From positions 1 to 64,000 of the forward strand of contig JAKOGH010000794.1 in the NCBI GenBank assembly GCA_024811115.1: DNA of 64,000 nucleotides, written 5' to 3'. Positions 1 through 10,800 of the stretch are shown here, piece after piece. The position numbers were made by a program, and so were the translations under genes. The notes below the pieces were generated by a model. The model had not been told where the DNA came from, ran no database searches, and saw nothing but the letters and a program-made list of their open reading frames with translations. The DNA is from Terana coerulea. Its lineage: Eukaryota > Basidiomycota > Agaricomycetes > Polyporales > Phanerochaetaceae. The stretch's first letter is position 1. Each line of letters begins with the position of its first letter.

Positions 1-1245
1 CTCTTCGCGTCCTACACGAGACATCAGAAAAGCGGGGCAGACTGGTCGGTTCGGGAGTAGACGGGGGACGGGTAAGCTCACCTGCCACACCCCGCCTGTC
101 GTGCATGCCATCTACCATGTATGTGGCGTGTATTTTGGGATTCGGATTGAGGCGTTGACGAGATGCACAGTATCACTATGAAGTGACCTGTTCAGTGGAA
201 ATATAGAACGGACCTTGGAATCATGTTGGGGATAATGTCTACATGCGCCTCACGTCCTTCAGGCCCTGGAGGTATGTTTCGGATCAGGCGATAACCGTCA
301 GCGCAAAGCAGAGAGCGCGCACTGCTTTCATAGCAGAGCACCTTCAAATTAGCACGACATTCCCAGAAGCTTCTTGAATGCTACTTATCAGTGGTGGATA
401 GAGTGCCGAAATGAGACCCTGAACGCCCTGAAACCGATGATGGCGGCACTAGTGCCAGCTTTTGACGGCTGTCTTTGGCAGCTGGGGCGCGGGCGGGAGG
501 CGAAGATCAGACCGAGAAGCCAGGACGGGCGATGTGATTAATATTGGTGGTGGCGGTAATAGTGGTACTTGTGGTAGGGTAGCGGTAGCAATGACGGTGA
601 TGATGGATGCTGGGCGCGTTGATGCAAATATGGACCTGAGCGGATCAATGATACGCTTGATGCGTCACAAAGCTGAAGCCAGCGCGCTCAGAGTCGGCCA
701 GAACGACTGGCTAGTGAGTAGCCCGGAGCGCAGAGACGACGAAAAAATAAAAGCGCACTGTTGCACCACAAATTGTGTTAGAGAAAAATGCTTCCTGCAT
801 CTATATGACGACGTCTTGTACCAGTGAGAAAGACTTTGAAGCCGGTTTCGTCGCGGTCTGCGCAAGGTCTGCGCGTCGATAATTGATAGAGTGTCAATTT
901 TGCTGAATGGATTTGCTGTAAGAACATGTGTTGTACTTTCCGCGAGCATGTATGAGATTTCAGAACTACTTGCAGCGGACGATGAGTGTCTCAAAGGCTG
1001 GACCAAGCCGGTGCCGGCATTTGCCGATTGTTTGACCATGTTTGAATCGAAAGATGATGCCTACCTCATTTGGATGTGGGGCTTGCTTCTAAACATCCAT
1101 CATGCTGTCGAAAGGTCTCAGACCCCGGCAACCCCTTCACCTTGCAGCCGCGCAAAATGGTATGCAAAATTCCAGGGCTCTGCAGGTCGAAATTCTCACT
1201 TGCCACAAATTAATTAGATGTGGTTTTAATAAGCACAGGCCTGAC
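1..1245. other. Gene-poor stretch, no supported gene
   Basis: I find no gene here. The open frames are short, overlap on both strands, and show no recognisable domain or splice pattern. A loosely GGT/GTA-repeating tract lies at about 545-606 and makes one low-complexity frame look longer than it deserves. The stretch ends at the 8-bp target duplication of the mobile element that starts at 1254. Confidence 0.5.
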
Positions 1246-1253
1246 GGCGGAGC

Positions 1254-2137
1254 AGGACCCTGGAAAATCCCTATAAAGGTTAGGGCAAAACCGGCCAAAA
1301 TCGGACCTTCGATGTGCGGACAATTTTGGGCCCAAATGTCCGGATTCCGGGGAGACATAGCAAAAGTGCGAACTGTTGTCCGGATGACCGACAGACCTCA
1401 AATTTCGCGATTTTTGTCCGGACAACCGAAAAAATCGCTAACAATTGCTAAAAATTCCTAAAATCGCGAATCTGGTGTTTGAATGCTTACTCAGTCTGGT
1501 GAAGTACCATACAACTATCGCTAGCGAGATCAGACAAGATATATCTCGTGAAAGTGCGAAAAGCAAATGACTATCCTTAAGGCCATGGGCTCACGGGTTT
1601 CAGCAAGCCCTCAACCTCTTGTGCTCTCGGTCGCGTCACTTTGGTTGTTCATGTAAAGGTTTGGCATCAGCGCAATTTATTGCGATCTGTATAAAATACC
1701 TACCAAAATGAAGGCAGAACGCAGGCGAGGAGTTACCGAGAGCGGGTCAAGCTCTGCGCTTGCCGTGACGCCGCCGTGCTGGATATGGGTGGTCGTGCGA
1801 TGCCGTGACGTGCCGACATTGGCCCAAGCTACTACGGATAGTCATCCACCATGATCCATGTTTGATTCTACGCTAATTCTACACCGCAAAACTTCGAACG
1901 CGGGTGTTGCGTAGGGCTTCACACAACGGCCCCGGGGCCTGCACCATCAACCATCAAATTGAAGACCGGACATGCGGGAGACCTTCCGCACACGGCATGT
2001 CTGGTGTGCGGACGATGTCCCGACTTTGGCCGCCATTTTGAGCAATTCTTGTCCGGATTTTCGGGCGGCCTCCGGCCGCCATGGCCAACCAGTGTCCGGA
2101 CTTTGCCCTAACCTTTAGAGGGATTTTCCAGGGTCCT
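1254..2137. mobile_element. Non-autonomous hAT-like DNA element (884 bp)
   Basis: The terminal inverted repeats at 1254-1289 and 2102-2137 are 36 bp long with one mismatch and begin AGGACCCTGG. A perfect 8-bp direct duplication, GGCGGAGC, flanks the element at 1246-1253 and 2138-2145; 8 bp is the target-site size of the hAT superfamily. Five copies of TGTCCGGA sit near the ends: 1337, 1377 and 1415 on the left, 2050 and 2093 on the right. hAT transposases are known to bind repeated subterminal motifs, so these could be binding sites, which is inference. No transposase frame is present, so the element would need a partner in trans. A related element lies at 14831. Confidence 0.82.
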
Positions 2138-2145
2138 GGCGGAGC

Positions 2146-2659
2146 ACCCTGCCGCACAGGTCACGTCAAAAAGGCCATCTATCGACGCCACCGCATGGGA
2201 ACCTCATGTGGTAGTCGCAGAAAGATACAAAGCGCTGTGTCACCCTCTCCGACCGTACCACCTCGCGTCTGCACACGGAGCCAGTACGTCTCGTATTTCC
2301 CTTCGGCCGGGGTCATGTTGATGTTCAAAATTTAGTATAACACCGTCAGAGAACGTACCAGCCGTTACAATCGCCACTTCTCACCAAATAGCCGCAAGAT
2401 TCATCCTGCCCTATTTTTGGTGAGTTTCCTCTTCTACTCAATGATCACGCTGACTGAGTTCTCCTTCGGTAACGACGTCTTGACAGCTCGACCACACCGG
2501 TTGCACAAGATCTCATACGTGCATCACGAATATAACGTACAAGCCGGTCGTAGTGAGTGACATTATCTCTTCGTAGCCGTAGTTTTGATCGTCTTTACAT
2601 AGGCCCTTTGCCTCGCTCCCGCTGTCAACTAGCGAGCTCGTTGGACCCCTGCCGCTGTC
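2146..2659 (+). promoter_or_regulatory. Upstream region of the TPR-CHAT gene
   Basis: This 514-bp interval between the mobile element and the start codon at 2660 must hold the promoter and 5' leader of the TPR-CHAT gene. It contains pyrimidine-rich stretches near 2400-2600 and several GT...AG pairs that could be leader introns. I see no clear TATA box and cannot place a transcription start. The element therefore inserted close upstream of this promoter. Confidence 0.35.
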
Positions 2660-5600
2660 ATGGCTGAGTCCAAGAAACGAAAACTGGAAGATATCGAGGA
2701 TGAGGAAGGCCCCCTACCGTTCGTCGGATAATATCTTCCTCTCTCGATCCATGCTCTGACATTACGCGTATCTTACAGTGCTTCGTCAGACCAAGTCGAC
2801 TCTGCTGGAAGACAAGCTAAATCCCGGCGTATGGATACTGACGATCTCTTAGCACGGGATGCGGAGCCTATTGCAGTGGACAATGACCTGCAAGACGATA
2901 ACAAGGGAGAACATGAAGGCCGCGACGCGGAGGAGGTTCACGCGGAAGCGTCATTGGCGACAAGGAGAGACCTCGCATTCGATGCCACCCACTTCCCATT
3001 TCCCGCATCCACGCATCTATCTACAACATCGACCTCTACGAGCAACTCAGATGACCGTGTCGATTTGTGCAGGCAGAACGCCGCCGAATGTCCCCACGAT
3101 GATCCAAGGCAGTGGTCTCTTCGCCTGTCCCTTGCTCGCTCCCTCCGAGAGCGCTTTGTCAACCTTCACGAGCTGCGGGATCTTCAGGAATGCGTGGATC
3201 TCTACCATGAGCTCATGTACTCCGTGGGAGAGCCGGGGTCCGGGAGCAAGACCGAAATCGTTTCCGAGCTGGCCGCCGTCCTCCTCTTGCGCTTTGCTGA
3301 GACGAAGCAGTCTGAAGACCTGAATTTGTGCATCTTGTACTGCGAGGAAGTTCTGTCCCCTGAATCCGATGGAGATGATGGCAATGCGGATGATCAGCGG
3401 CATTGGGAGGTGGCTGGTGCGGACGACATAGAGCGCTGGTCCATCCTTCGGTCTCTTTCCCAAGCTCAGCATGCGCGTTTCAATCATAGCCGCGACGCCG
3501 GCGACTTACAAGCGTGTATCGACCAATACCACGAGCTTATCTATGCCTGCGATGAACTCGATCCCGAAACCAAAGCCGAGGTTCTATTGCATCTGTCCGA
3601 CGCCCTGCATTCCCGGTTTCTCTTCACACGCCAGTCAGAGGACTTGGAGCTATGCAAGCTTTACAACGAGGAGGCTTTGAACTTATCGACCATAGCCGAC
3701 TCCGAACGCTCTACTGACCTCCGCCACCTTGCTGTCAAGCAACTTGACCGACTCGCGCAGGTTCAGAGCGGCTACCTGGACCGCTCAGAGGAACCAGGGT
3801 CTTCTTATGTTGGAGGGAGTGTAGAGCAATGGCGGGAACGCCTAGCCTCTGCCAACCTGAGGGTGACGGCTACGTGCTTTGTATAAGGAGGCTTGCAGAG
3901 GGACTCTCCGTACGCTACTTGCACAGCCGCAATGTAGCAGATCTCCAAGAAGGCATCGAGCGATATCAGGAAATCCTCCCCAGGACTCTAGACGCATCGA
4001 AGTACTACAACAGGTCGCATACTCTAAACAACCTTGCCAGCTTGCTGTGCTTCCGCTTCGCAATATTTAGACAGCCTCAAGATCTCGACAGCGCCGTCAC
4101 ACTTTACCGCGAAGCGACATCCCTGCTTGAACCCAGTCATCCCCAGCGGTCGCCGATGCTCCATGCGCTAGCAGATACCCTAGATACTCGATTTAAAGCC
4201 ATGGGAAATCCTCGCGACACGGACGAATGCATTGAGGTGAATCGCAATGCCTTGCCCCTGGCTCAGGACGAGCTTCGCATCTCTATTCTCCACGACTTGA
4301 TTCAGGCACTGCTCAACCGAGGTCTCGGCGTCGGCATCGGCATGTTGGACGGCGGAGGGTTCAAGACCTTGACGACTGCATCGCATACAGCCATCAAGCT
4401 CTGGAACTCGATCGGTCAAATGTCACCAAGGTGATATGCAACGAATGCCTGATGGGTGCACACATTCTCCGGTACAGTCGACTCAAGGAGATACAAGACC
4501 TTGATCATTGTGTCTCATATGGCTTTGAGCTGCTATCCATCGTAGCCCATAGGTCATGATCAACGTCCCCGATGCCTCCAGATGCTGGCAAGCGCTCTCC
4601 TTGCTCGAAATGGACGCCTAGCCAAGCTCGAAGATGTGGACGACTGCATCAAATTCAGTCGCGAGGCCTTATCCCTCATTCCGTCGGTCGGACATGCCGC
4701 TCGTCATGGCATTCTCAGCTGTTTGAGCGGGGCACTTGTAGTGAGGTTTGAGACCTTGGGAGAAAGGCAGGATATCGATGACGGCATTACGTGCATACGC
4801 GAGGCGTTGTCGACAGATTCGCGCTTGTACTCGTTTGTCTTCGATCATCTCAAGGACCTAGCTGACGCGCTGCACACACGATTCAAGCACTACGGGCAGC
4901 TGCAAGATATCGACGAATGCATCATGCTGCGACGACAACGGTTGCCGCTGCCGCCCACGATAGGCACCGACCAGTGCGACTTCATTCTTAAACTCGTGAT
5001 GGCCGTTTCGGGACGCTCGCGGCAGACTGGGCGTATGGAGGATCTCGAGGAGGTCGTTACACTTAATCAGCAGGCGTTGGCGTGCTGCCCTCTTGGAGAT
5101 TCGAGAAAGACCGCAATCCTACTCGGTCTCGCGATAGCTCTGCACCAACAATTCGAACGATTTGGGCAAGACCATGATCTCAGCGACAGTATAGAGACCT
5201 GCCGAGAAGCCCTCTCGCTTTGCTCACCTGACAATGCCAACCGATGCTGGGCGCTGAGCAGCCTAGCTGTTGCGCTGTCATCTCGATTCGAGCAACACGG
5301 GAACCAAGAGGATCTCGACGGGAGCATTCGAATTAACCAGGAGGCAGTTTCTCTCGCTGTCGATCGCGATCCCATCGAGAGAGCCGGGATTCTTGCCAAT
5401 TTGGCCAACAGGTTAGAAGCCCGATTCTGGCTACTACGGCAACATCAGGATTTGGAGGATTGTATCGCGTACCATCGTGAGTCCGTATCTATGCGGACCC
5501 CGGAACAGCCGGAGTACGCCAGTGCTGTGTACAACTTACTAGTATCTGCGCTGCTCATGCCGATAGTTCGAGGAGATCCTGCCGCCGCCTTTATTATAGC

Positions 5601-7490
5601 TGCCACCCAACCTGAGCTCACCACGGGTAGGAAGCTCATGGACCACTGCGTCGCATTCAGCCGTGAGGCGTTGTCCCTTCACTCGACCGACCACATCGGT
5701 TTACCCATGATGGTTCAATGCCTAGCGCTGTCACTATACGCCCGCTTCGCCTACACTCTGGACTCTGCGGACTTGAATGAGTGTATGCAAATTCTGGAGT
5801 CGTGCGCAACCAATGCCCGCTACACCAGCAATCCTTTCAGTAAGCTACAAGCCGCGCTCATGTGGACAGGTCTAGGACTCAGGGCAGACCACTCTTCTAC
5901 GCTATCAGCATTCCAAGCAGCGACGGTACTTCTCGAACGGTTCCTCCTATTCCATCCCACCTTGGAAATGCAGCATCAGGTACTCTTCAAGACAGGCAAC
6001 TCTATCCCTGTGGACGGAGCAGCGTATGCCATTGCCGAGGGCAACTACGCCGCTGCAATCGAACTACTCGAACATGGCAGAGCGTTACTTTGGTCTCAAG
6101 TGCGTCGCCTGCGGTCACCGCTTCATCTCCTCGAGGGCCAGGACGAATCTCTGAGACACGAGTTTGAGCGGACGGTGCGGGCACTGGACCGGCTGGGTAC
6201 AAAAGAAAGCCCGTTCGGTGAGCCAGCCTACAACGGGGCGCGCCAGTCTACGGCCATCAATCTACCCTCGGACGCTTTTGGGGACATGTTGAAAGAAAGG
6301 CGGGAGCTGATGACTACGTTCGACGCACTTACCGAGCAGATCCGCACGAAACCGGGCCTTGCTGACTTCCTCAAGTTGCCGAGCTTCGAGGCCCTCAAAG
6401 GCGCAGCCATCGAAGGACCGGTCATCATGGTTAACCATAACCAGCGCGTTTCTGACGTGCTGATTATACTGCATGACCGTGATCCTGTGCGTGTGCCCCT
6501 GGATCCCTCATTTTACAAGACAGCAAAGGAGCTTGCCAGAGACCTCCTCGAAGCGCGCCAACAGCTTGGGAACAAACCAAAAGCGTACAATGCCACGTTG
6601 AAAACCACTCTAGCGACCCTCTGGGATGTGCTAGCCGATCCTGTGGTTCAGAAGCTAAGGGACGATTTGGGCTTTCCATATGGGACGCGCATTTGGTGGT
6701 GTCCTACCTCCGATCTATCCTCCCTACCTCTTCATGCTGCCGGCCCCACCCCCAACACTCGCGACGGCAGCAAACATGAAACCGTATATCTGTCGGATCT
6801 CTACACCTGCTCGTATACCCCAACGCTTGCCGCTCTCATCGAGTCTCGTTCGAACGCGGTTTCCGAGGCAACGCCACGGACATCCACGCTACTGGTCATC
6901 GCTCCGGACGATGGTTCGCTACACTGTGTAGGAGAGGAGGTCGCCGCTCTTGAAAGCTTGAGGGACCGAATGAATGTCGAGGTCCTGCGCAAAAACGACG
7001 CGAATCCGGAAGCGGTTACCGGCGGTCTTCAGGGACATTCTTGGGCTCACTTCGCATGCCATGGCCATCTGGTGCCGGGGCACCATTCCAATCGCACTTC
7101 GAGCTGTGGGACAACACGCCGCTCTCGCTCCTCGAAATCATGAAGTCCCGCGCGCCGAACGCCGAATTCGCATTCCTGTCGGCGTGCCACACCGCCGAGC
7201 AGACGGAGGGAAGTGCATCCGAGGAGGTTCTGCACCTTGCCGCTGCCATGCAGTTCGCCGGCTTTCGCAGTGTGGTGGGTACGATGTGGCAGATGAGAGA
7301 TGAGGATGGGCCGACGATGGCGAAGTATTTCTACGAGGAGATGTTCAACGACAGGACGGACAAATACCCGTTGGAGGTTGGATATAGGAGGGCAGCGAGG
7401 GCTTTGCGGACGGCTACGAACCGTTTGAGGCATGACTTGAAGAAGAGCGAGCTTGAGAGATGGGTGAACTTCATACATATAGGAGCTTGA
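2660..7490 (+). CDS. TPR-repeat CHAT-domain protein (frame-broken)
   Basis: This is a giant tetratricopeptide protein with a C-terminal CHAT domain, a caspase/separase-like cysteine-protease fold. The start at 2660 (MAESKKRKLED) is followed by a 60-bp intron at 2719-2778 that joins in frame. About 18 repeat units follow, each ending in a DLxxCIxxxxE-like helix (for example DLQECVDLYHE and DIDECIMLRR). The CHAT domain occupies roughly 6400-7480, with its His in HFACHGH (codon at 7060) and its Cys in LSACHTAE (codon at 7185), so the catalytic dyad is present. The frame changes near 3860, 4320, 4554 and 7077-7080. The last break is in a G4 run, and those at 4320 and 4554 cancel each other. The protein would be about 1,550 residues. 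Substrate and partners are unknown. The sharp frame changes could be sequence errors or decay. Confidence 0.8.
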
Positions 7491-7869
7491 TGGATAAGTT
7501 TGTTCTTTCTTTTCCTTACAGTCACTCGACATCTTGTATATGCCTCCCCGATGATCACTCTATACCACGGACCAGCTAAGGTTACGCAATGAAATACGAC
7601 AGTTTCTCTTGGGTATATCTGTGACGTCGACAGGGCTTCTGCACAATTAGTTCCCCGCATGCAGCAATTTGCTGAAGCTGCTATAACGTTAGCACGTTAG
7701 CGCATACTGTAGTCGCATGCAAGCATTTTGGAAGAATGCTCCCGAAAGGAGGGGCGATACAAAATCCAATCTTGTTCAAGTGAACGTGGAGGGAGTGTTG
7801 AACAAGTAATGTATGTATTGCGCGTGTTGTATGCAGATTGAATACATGGTCAAGAAAAAGAAGGTGTCG
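7491..7869. other. Convergent 3' region, TPR-CHAT and LTN1
   Basis: This is 379 bp between two facing stop codons. It should contain both 3' untranslated regions and polyadenylation signals. I see no further gene; the short frames on the minus strand here are unsupported. Confidence 0.5.
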
Positions 7870-10800
7870 CTACTGGATAATCTCGCTGCGGCAAAGAGGG
7901 CAGCTCGAGCTGTGGCTAGTATTAAACCACTGGAGTGAACTGCGTGAGCGGCATTCGCGTTGAAAAATGAGGAGACACACCTTGTATAGACACCCTGCAT
8001 GGAATCGGTTTTTGCATGTCTTACATGGCTTCTTAGGCAAGCTGTTGTCCATCGCACTAATCATGCTGTGTGCACGCGCATTCAAAGAACATGTGAGTAC
8101 GGTTACACGATAAAGAAGGTAAAGAACGTACGAGTAGCAAATCGCGCACTCGGACTGGCCCTCGAAGTGCGAGACGACGTTCTTCTTGAAGAAAGCAAGG
8201 CCATCGACTATGCTCCCGCCCTACATCGCAGACACAATCTTGTCAGCGATCCGTTGTAGAATACCGTAAAATGGAGAAAGAGCATACGCGGAATGTTAGG
8301 ATTTGCTGTACACCGAGCACCCAGCTGCGCCAACGCTCCTCCGTAACTCCGACCCGTGCCGTGTCAGTCACCTCCACCGGGTGCAGCGGCCAGTCGCCGG
8401 GCAGCCGCAGCTTCAGCTCCAGCTGATACTCGTCCACCGCGTACGCCGCAGTCACCTCATGAATTGCGCTCGCGACTTTGACGGTGAGGTTCGGGTCCGC
8501 GAGGTCCGCCGCGGCGACGGGGTCCTTGGCGAGCGCGAGCTCCGCGCGCAGGAGCGCCGGCGAGAAGTGGGTGGCCGTGTACGCCGCGAAGGTCGCCGTC
8601 AGCTGGCGATCGCGGCACTCGGCGAGCCAGCTGCGCACCAGCCCGGGAACCACGCGTAGGGCACGGAAGTAGAGGTGCGCGGCGAGCAGTGGGAGGCGAA
8701 GCGGTGTGTCGGGTGAGGTCACTAGATGTAAATAAAAGGTTAGTATGAAGTGTAAGAGAAGGAGAAGGAAAAGGCATACAGTCGAGGTAGAACTCGTCGA
8801 CGGCCCAGATGTCAAGTTTGAATGCACGAGCAATACCAGCGTACAGCCCAAGGGCGTCAAATACATGTGGGAGGAGATGTGCGCTGAGCAGGTTCTCCCG
8901 GCGGAGGTGGTTGACGTACTCAACCTTCACCTTCAGAGACTATCGCATCGAGCGACGTGAGCATGCAAAGGAGGATAGAAAGTATGGCACTAACGGCGTT
9001 AGCGAAGAGATCGAACACGAGCATCCAAGCGAGCGCTTGACCGAAAAGGACTTGCTCGCGCGCAGGCGCGGCACTTCCTCATCCGGCATGCTCGCCTGCA
9101 GCAGTTGCACCAGCTCAAGCGGCAGGTCAAGCGACACCGGGTTCTCGGACTCGACGCTTGCCTCGAGCACGAGGTGCTCCGTGTACTTCGCCGCGGACGC
9201 CTGCAAGACCTTGTACGACATCTTCGGCACGTTCTCCGATGCGTCCAGCAGCAGATGGCACATCTACAGATGCACGAGTAGTTAGGGGTGTCGGAGGGTG
9301 AAAAGAGGAGCTGACCTTGGAGATGGTGTCTTTTGTCGACGACGCTGTCTGGCAGGTCCTGGATCACCGTCAGCGCCAGCTCACGACACATTCTTAGTGG
9401 AACATCGACTGCTTCCTCTGAAACATCATCTCAGTTCGTAATTCTTAGAACACGAATGCGACTTACCTATTTTCTGAACGACGAGGTCGCGCACCAACGT
9501 GAGCACGGTGGTCCGGCGCTCCCCCACGCAGCGCGCAGAGCCTTGTTCGTCGACGCCAGATCCTCGATGGCGATGACCAGCTCCAGCGTCCGATGCAGCA
9601 GTGGCAGCGTCGTGGGGTCGGTGAGGGAAGAGTTCTGAACAGATGTCAGACAACTGCGTACTGATTTTTGGATCTTTCGCATGGCGTACCTCGAGACTGT
9701 TCTCCACAATGTCGAACATCAAATCCCAATGCGCCCCGGGCACGCTCTGCAGAATCGGCGCCAGATGCCTGAACATGGTCGTCATCTGGAACTCCACCTC
9801 CTCGCCCACGTCCTCGTCGGCGGCAATCCACTGCTGACATGTCTTCAGCATGTTCACCGCGCGCGGCGTCGGCAGAAACACGACGTCCGAGCCCGGGTCC
9901 GGCGCGGCCGCCGATAGGCGGCGTAGTAGCCATAGCCCTTCTGTGTTCGCACGCGATGCGGGGACGCCGAACACCCCCGCCGCGCACTCGTTGCGCAGCC
10001 GGTCGAGCCGTGGAGGCTCTGGTGCGTACTGCGTGACGGAGTAGATGATCGCCAGGGGAGGCCCTCGGTGCTGCACGGCGGTTCAGTGCATGTGCGCCAT
10101 CTCAACAATGGACGGACATACCTTTCCTCTCAACGCTGCGCGCAAGTACAAGGAATTGGTCCGCGTCTGCTTTGCTCGCGTTCGAAAGAACGTGCTGCAG
10201 CACCGCGTGTAGTATCCGCGCCTCCCGGACACTGTCCGCAGTGGGGTCGACGAGCCCCGCGAGCAGCTGCTCTACACCGTCCGCCTCCGGGGCCGCCTTC
10301 CCGCCCGTGAGACGCGGTAGCACGCGCGCGAACCACTGCTCGTCCACGAGGGTCGACACCAAGTACGCCGCAAGCCTGTCTACCTTCGCGACGACCGCTT
10401 CCAGGTCCGTCCTGCTGGTCTGCTTGCCGAAGACGGCGCTGGGCACGGACGGGGCATACAGGACGTCCTTCGCGTACAGCGCGAGTGCCTCGAAGTGCCG
10501 CAATGCCCACGCGTGCTCTTTGGCGGCGTCGCGGTCGAGAAGGTGGTAGTGCAGGAGGGCCGAGACGATGCGGGCGTATGCGGAGAAGCCGAAGCGATCC
10601 ACCTCTGGCTGCGGCTCGGCGGCATCCTCGTCCCAGTCGCCCAGGGAGGACCAGGGGGTCAATGGCTGCGATGCTGACGTGCGAAGGGTACGCCGGCAAT
10701 ACGCTAAGCATGTCGTCCAACTCTGCCTTACTGGGGAATATGCCTGCCACTACGTCAACTGTCGAATGCTGGGTGCTCGCTGAAAGAACTTGGATTAACC

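Noticed and set aside
462..827. Open frame of 121 codons on the plus strand
   Set aside because: It owes its length to a GGT-like low-complexity tract; there is no domain, intron pattern or neighbour support, and frames on the other strand are as long.
1102..1461. Open frame overlapping the left end of the first mobile element
   Set aside because: It runs across the terminal repeat and the repeated TGTCCGGA motif; it is not a transposase and has no domain.
3850..3900. Intron joining the two frames of the TPR-CHAT gene
   Set aside because: The only GT...AG pairs give 36-38 bp, shorter than any other intron here, and a longer choice would delete a TPR helix.
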